Shown here piece by piece: positions 16,086 through 19,541 of a stretch of 19,541 nucleotides of DNA (positions within the stretch are counted from its first letter, which is position 1; every line of letters starts with the position of its first letter). This DNA comes from Chitinophagaceae bacterium (GTDB taxonomy: Bacteria; Bacteroidota; Bacteroidia; Chitinophagales; Chitinophagaceae): positions 1 through 19,541 of the forward strand of contig JADKJI010000047.1 in NCBI GenBank assembly GCA_016721085.1. The letters run 5' to 3'. The translations under genes and the position numbers were made by a program. The notes beneath the pieces were generated by a model, which had not been told where the DNA came from, searched no databases, and saw nothing but the letters and a program-made list of their open reading frames with translations.

Positions 16086-16274
16086 TGTTATGTTTCGTTT
16101 TATTTTTTGGTGTTATCTCCTAAATTAGTAATATTAGATGTCCTCTTCAAATAAAAATCACTCTTGATAATCAACATTACATTTTGCTTTTAGTATTGTC
16201 ATTAGGGCAATCCTATTTTCGCATGCCCCCCGCATTTTTAAGATGGGTATCAAGTTATTATCACTAAAATGAAA
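16086..16274. other. AT-rich intergenic region upstream of paralog 2
   Basis: No coherent protein or RNA gene was found on either strand. It lies between the start of paralog 2 and a terminator-like hairpin, and presumably carries paralog 2's promoter, but no clear Bacteroidota promoter boxes were seen. Confidence 0.35.
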
Positions 16275-16302
16275 ATGCCTCCCAGCACTAACTGGAAGGC
16301 AT
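16270..16302 (-). terminator. Rho-independent-type terminator for leftward transcription
   Basis: ATGCCT-C-CCAG (16275-16285) pairs with CTGG-A-AGGCAT (16292-16302) around a 6-nt loop, giving a stem of 10 pairs with one mismatch. On the minus strand the stem is followed by TTTTCATTTT. It would stop transcripts coming leftward from the secA/repeat side before the gene run begins. Confidence 0.6.
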
Positions 16303-16342
16303 ATAACTTATAAATTAAAAAACTTCTTTTCCTCTGCTTTTG

Positions 16343-16577
16343 CCCCGGGTTATCACCCGGGGATACGATGATTCAACCCCTTCGGGGTTGGGCGTAACTA
16401 TCGGCTAGAATCTGTATTTTCTTTCGGACTTCCGGGTTTTTACTCCGACTTCGGGCTAGTTCCCTCTTCCCTCTTCTCCCCGGGTTTCACCCGGGGTCAT
16501 TATATTCAACCCCTTCGGGGTTTGATTATAACTACAGGCTGAAATCTGTATTTTCTTTCGGACTTAGAATTTCAGAC
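16343..16577. repeat. Two REP-like units, each with paired hairpins and a conserved tail
   Basis: Unit 1 has hairpin CCCCGGGT-tatc-ACCCGGGG (16343-16362) and hairpin CAACCCC-TTC-GGGGTTG (16374-16390). Unit 2 has CCCCGGGT-ttc-ACCCGGGG (16478-16496) and AACCCC-TTC-GGGGTT (16508-16522). Both are followed by a shared tail: GGCT(a/g)(g/a)AATCTGTATTT, then TCTTTCGGACTT. Unit spacing is 135 bp. Paired GC hairpins of this kind resemble REP elements mobilised by TnpA-REP (RAYT) transposases, but no such transposase is in the window. As RNA, each unit would fold into two stable stems. Confidence 0.72.
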
Positions 16578-16741
16578 TCTCAAAGTACAGAGGCCACGGA
16601 CTTAAATATCGTAAACTCAAATTTCAAAAACTTCGGACTTCCGTACTTTCCATCTTCCGGACTGAATTTCAGTCTCTCCAAAGTACAGAGGCCGCGGACT
16701 TAATATCGTAAACTCCAAACCTCAAACGCTTCGGACTCCCC
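16567..16741. repeat. Direct repeat, two copies about 97 bp apart
   Basis: Copy 1 (16567-16643) and copy 2 (16664-16741) share GAATTTCAG(A/T)CTCT, CAAAGTACAGAGGCC, (A/G)CGGACTTAA, TATCGTAAACTC and a closing CTTCGGACT. They differ by scattered substitutions and single-base gaps. The copies lie just past the REP-like units and run into the secA 3' end. The translation of this stretch at the end of the ORF at 16669-16920 is read-through of repeat, not protein. Confidence 0.65.
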
Positions 16742-16786
16742 GGACTATTCTTCCGGACTTCCCGACTTTCGGACTTCCGGACTCGG
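16731..16786. repeat. Degenerate 8-bp tandem repeat (GTCCGGAA)
   Basis: On the minus strand the stretch reads as a run of GTCCGGAA, GTCCGAAA, GTCGGGAA, GTCCGGAA, then GTCCGGGGA and GTCCGAAGC, mostly at 8-bp spacing. I associate such GTCCGGAA arrays between genes with Chitinophagaceae genomes. It touches the end of the secA reading frame. Confidence 0.6.
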
Positions 16787-16789
16787 AAG

Positions 16790-19541
16790 CTTACGACCAT
16801 CCTTGTTAACGTCTGGCTGTCCATTTTGGCGAACAGGTCGAATAAAGTGATCTTATAGATTACTAGACGGATCAACTCTTCGAGATAAGCGGTCTGAACA
16901 CTTTGTTTCAGATCGTCCATAGCGCGTAGATGCTCTTTCCGGCATCATCGATGATGGCAAGGTCGATCTGGCGTTCCTGTGCCATTAGTCCAGTTTCGCG
17001 ACCTTCTGTTTCAATAGTCTTGTTTAAGGTTCACCAATACCTGCATGCCTTTGCTTCCGTCACTGAAAGGAACAGCAACATTTTCGATATGGCGACCTGG
17101 GTAGTTCTTATATTCTTGAATACAGGTACCGCTTGCTGTTGTATATCTGTTTGTTTGTTCTGATAACGGGTAGTTACTCGTATATAATTTTCGGCGAGTA
17201 CCTGTTGGTTCTCTTTGCCGAATTCTTCTTGGGTGGTAGCGCTGTCGTTGGCGAAAGCCACGATGGTAGCCAATTTGAACCTTCATAATCATTCTGCTCC
17301 TGGAAGGATGTGACCGAGCTTTCATCTCACACCATAGAAGGCATTATCCAAGGTCAAAGGGGCTTAAACGTTCTCCAAACAAAGCGTGACTACTCTTCTT
17401 ATAAACTTAACATTACGTTGCTTGTTCATCACATCGTCATACTCCAGCAGGTTCTTACGCATACCGAAGTTGTTCTCTTCCACTTTGCGTTGTGCACGCT
17501 CTATGGATTTAGAGATCATACCATGCTGCAATACTTCTCCGTCTTTATGGCCCATTTTGTCCATCAGCCCGGCTATACGCTCAGAGCCAAACAAACGCAT
17601 CAGGTCATCTTCAAGAGATACGAAGAACTGTGAAGAACCCGGATCGCCCTGGCGGCCTGCACGGCCACGCAACTGGCGGTCCACACGGCGGCTCTCATGG
17701 CGCTTCTGTACCTATGATGGGCAAGTCCGCCCGCTTCCTTCACGCCCGGCCCCAGCTTAATGTCCGTACCACGTCCCGCCATGTTGGTAGCTATGGTTAT
17801 AGCGCCTGGCAGGCCCGCAGCGGCTACTATCTGTGCTTCGCTTGCGTGCTGTTTCGCGTTCAGTACATTGTGTGGTATCTTTTTTTGCTGCAGCATACGG
17901 CTCAGCAATTCAGATACTTCTACAGATGTAGTACCTACCAGTACAGGTCGGCCCGCTACGCAGTCTTCTATTTCATCTATTGCTGCCTTATATTTTTCAC
18001 GCTTGGTCTTGTATACAAGGTCCTCTTGATCTTTACGTGATAGCAGGTTCGTAGGAATGGTAACTACGTCCAGCTTGTAGATTTCCCAGAACTCACCAGC
18101 TTCTGTTTCCGCTGTACCGGTCATACCCGCCAGCTTGTGGAACATACGGAAGTAGTTCTGCAGTGTCACCGTTGCGAACGTCTGTGTTGCGGCTTCTACC
18201 TGCACATTTTCTTTCGCTTCTATTGCCTGGTGTAAGCCATCGCTGTAGCGGCGGCCATCCAGTATACGTCCTGTCTGCTCATCAACAATTTTTTAACCCC
18301 TTGCCGTCCATTACACATACTCAATGTCCTTGTCGAAAGAGTATATGCTTTCAGCAATTGTTGTATGGAGTGGATACGGTCTGCCTTAATTGCGTAGTCT
18401 TGCAACAATGCGTCTTTACGCTGTACTTTTTCTTCTGCGGTTAATGCCTTGCTCTTTTCTATCTCTGCAAGCTGCGCCTATATCAGGAAGTACGAAGAAG
18501 TTTGGATCTTCGCCTGATCCTGTTATCAGCGCAATACCTTTTCAGTAAGGTCTACATTATTGTTCTTTCATCTATTGCGAAGAACAGTTCCTCATCTACC
18601 TTAGGCATATTGCGTTGCTGCTCGCCTATGTAGTAGTTCTCTGCTTTCTGCACCAGCTGCCTGTTACCTTCCTCACTCAGGAACTTGATCAGCGCGCCGT
18701 TCTTAGGCAGGCCTCTCAGTGCACGGTACAGGTATAGCCCGCCGGTATCTTTATCTGTTTTGCCTTCTGCTATCAGTTTCTTAGCTTCAGTAAGGCTCTG
18801 GTTGGTCACCTTTTTTTTGGGCTTCCAGCAGTCTTTCTATCCTTGGCTTTCAGTATATGGAACTGCTGCTCATCACCCTTAGGTATTGGGCCTAGAAATG
18901 ATCAATGGGTACGCGCATCATCTATCAATACGCTATCCACCTCATCCACCATTGCATAGTGGTGTTTACGTTGCACCATTTCAGATGGGTGGTGCACCAT
19001 ATTGTCACGTAGGTAGTCAAAGCCGAATTCGTTATTGGTACCGTAAGTGATGTCTGCAAGATAAGCCTGGCGGCGCTCTTCAGAGTTTGGCTGGTGTTTA
19101 TCTATACAATCTATTTTGAAGACCGGAAACCATTCGAACAAAGGACCGTTCCTCACTATCCCTTTTTGCGAGATAGTCGTGTCACAGTTACGATATGTGC
19201 GCGCTTCGCCAGCGAGGGCGTTGAGATAAACGGGTAGGGTAGACACGGGGGTCTTTACCTTCTTAAATTGCCATTTCTGAAATCTTTCCTTCCATGGCAA
19301 AACGGTACCACCAATGGGCTGTACATCGTAGTGTACCATGTTCCAGAGGTTACGATATTGCCGCCTGCTGGCCAGTTGTTGGCGAAGATGGTCTTATCAC
19401 CTTCTATTTTTACATAAAACTTCTTTATAGAGAACTCACGATCCAGGTCTATTACAGAGATGATTCAAGTGTTGCATTCTCTTTGAAACGACTGAGCAAG
19501 TTTCTTTCACTACAGCAGAATGCTTCAGGAAAATTTCTTTC
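16790..19541 (-). pseudogene. secA: secA, protein translocase ATPase, partial and broken by many indels
   Basis: SecA is the ATPase motor that drives preproteins through SecYEG. Order on the minus strand from the right edge: FANNW and MVHYDVQPIGG (about 19.3-19.4 kb); a Walker A region that reads GEGKTLVSTLPVYLNALAG after repair (about 19.2 kb); CIDKHQPNSEERRQAYLADI, TYGTNNEFGFDYLRDNM and VDEVDSVLIDDART (Walker B, about 18.9 kb); the preprotein cross-linking region (18.2-18.8 kb); LAGMTGTAETEAGEFWEIYK and GTTSVEVSELLSRML; TNMAGRGTDIKLGPG; DRQLRGRAGRQGDPGSSQFF and EEDDLMRLFG-type sequence (17.6 kb); then MDDLKQSVQTAY (16.9 kb). The N-terminus lies outside the window. The usual C-terminal zinc-binding tail is not seen: the frame runs into repeats at about 16.79 kb. 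Dozens of indels occur, yet motif residues are intact between them, pointing to raw-read-level error more than decay. Confidence 0.88.

Noticed and set aside
16669..16797. C-terminal part of the ORF ending at 16669 as protein
   Set aside because: Residues after the secA helix are translations of GTCCGGAA and direct-repeat DNA and have no protein character.

Overview
The window looks like part of a Bacteroidota genome, most likely Chitinophagaceae or a near relative. The clues are: an N-terminally His-rich, single-helix membrane protein of a type common in that family; a DUF6794-like secreted protein; a CrtO-like membrane protein; a SecA with Bacteroidota-type sequence; degenerate GTCCGGAA arrays; and paired CCCCGGG / AACCCCTTCGGGGTT hairpins. 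Most of the window is AT-rich by eye. Only the secA end, from about 16.8 kb, is clearly more GC-rich. The family assignment is an inference.

Layout: 1-151 (+) is the C-terminus of an IS110-family transposase. It is followed by an inverted repeat of CACGAAG units (193-327). From 422 to 16085 every convincing gene lies on the minus strand. Read in transcription order, from high to low coordinate, these are: a small conserved protein (paralog 2); a DUF6794-like secreted protein; a two-helix SHOCT-like protein; a PIG-L/LmbE deacetylase; a possible Imm11/DUF1629-like protein; an APH-type phosphotransferase; a DinB-like protein; a TPR plus S41-protease lipoprotein; a GNAT acetyltransferase; a small membrane protein; a KOW protein; a membrane protein; a Fic protein with downstream crystallin J1-like and CrtO-like genes; a secreted alpha/beta-hydrolase fused to a SnoaL-like domain; an unrecognised fragment; a bacterial PH-domain protein; and paralog 1. 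From about 16.25 to 16.8 kb there is a terminator-like hairpin and a dense block of palindromic and direct repeats. Beyond it, secA runs off the right edge.

Reading the genes across frames shows that at least nine are broken by single-base indels, many of them in A/T or G/C runs (paralog 1, PH protein, hydrolase-SnoaL, Fic, membrane protein, TPR-S41, DUF6794, paralog 2, secA). The residues on either side of each break continue one normal protein. Breaks are absent or rare between about 6.5 and 14.7 kb and become very dense in secA. The simplest explanation is uncorrected long-read indel error, worst near the contig ends, rather than biological decay. Gene models here should therefore be read across frames.

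No single established system is present. The most unusual local feature is the compact fic / crystallin J1-like / CrtO-like cluster. It is preceded by six 10-bp direct repeats in exact helical phase, which look like an operator. Other points of interest are two domain fusions hidden by frameshifts, a pair of paralogs at the two ends of the minus-strand gene run, and the REP-like block next to secA.
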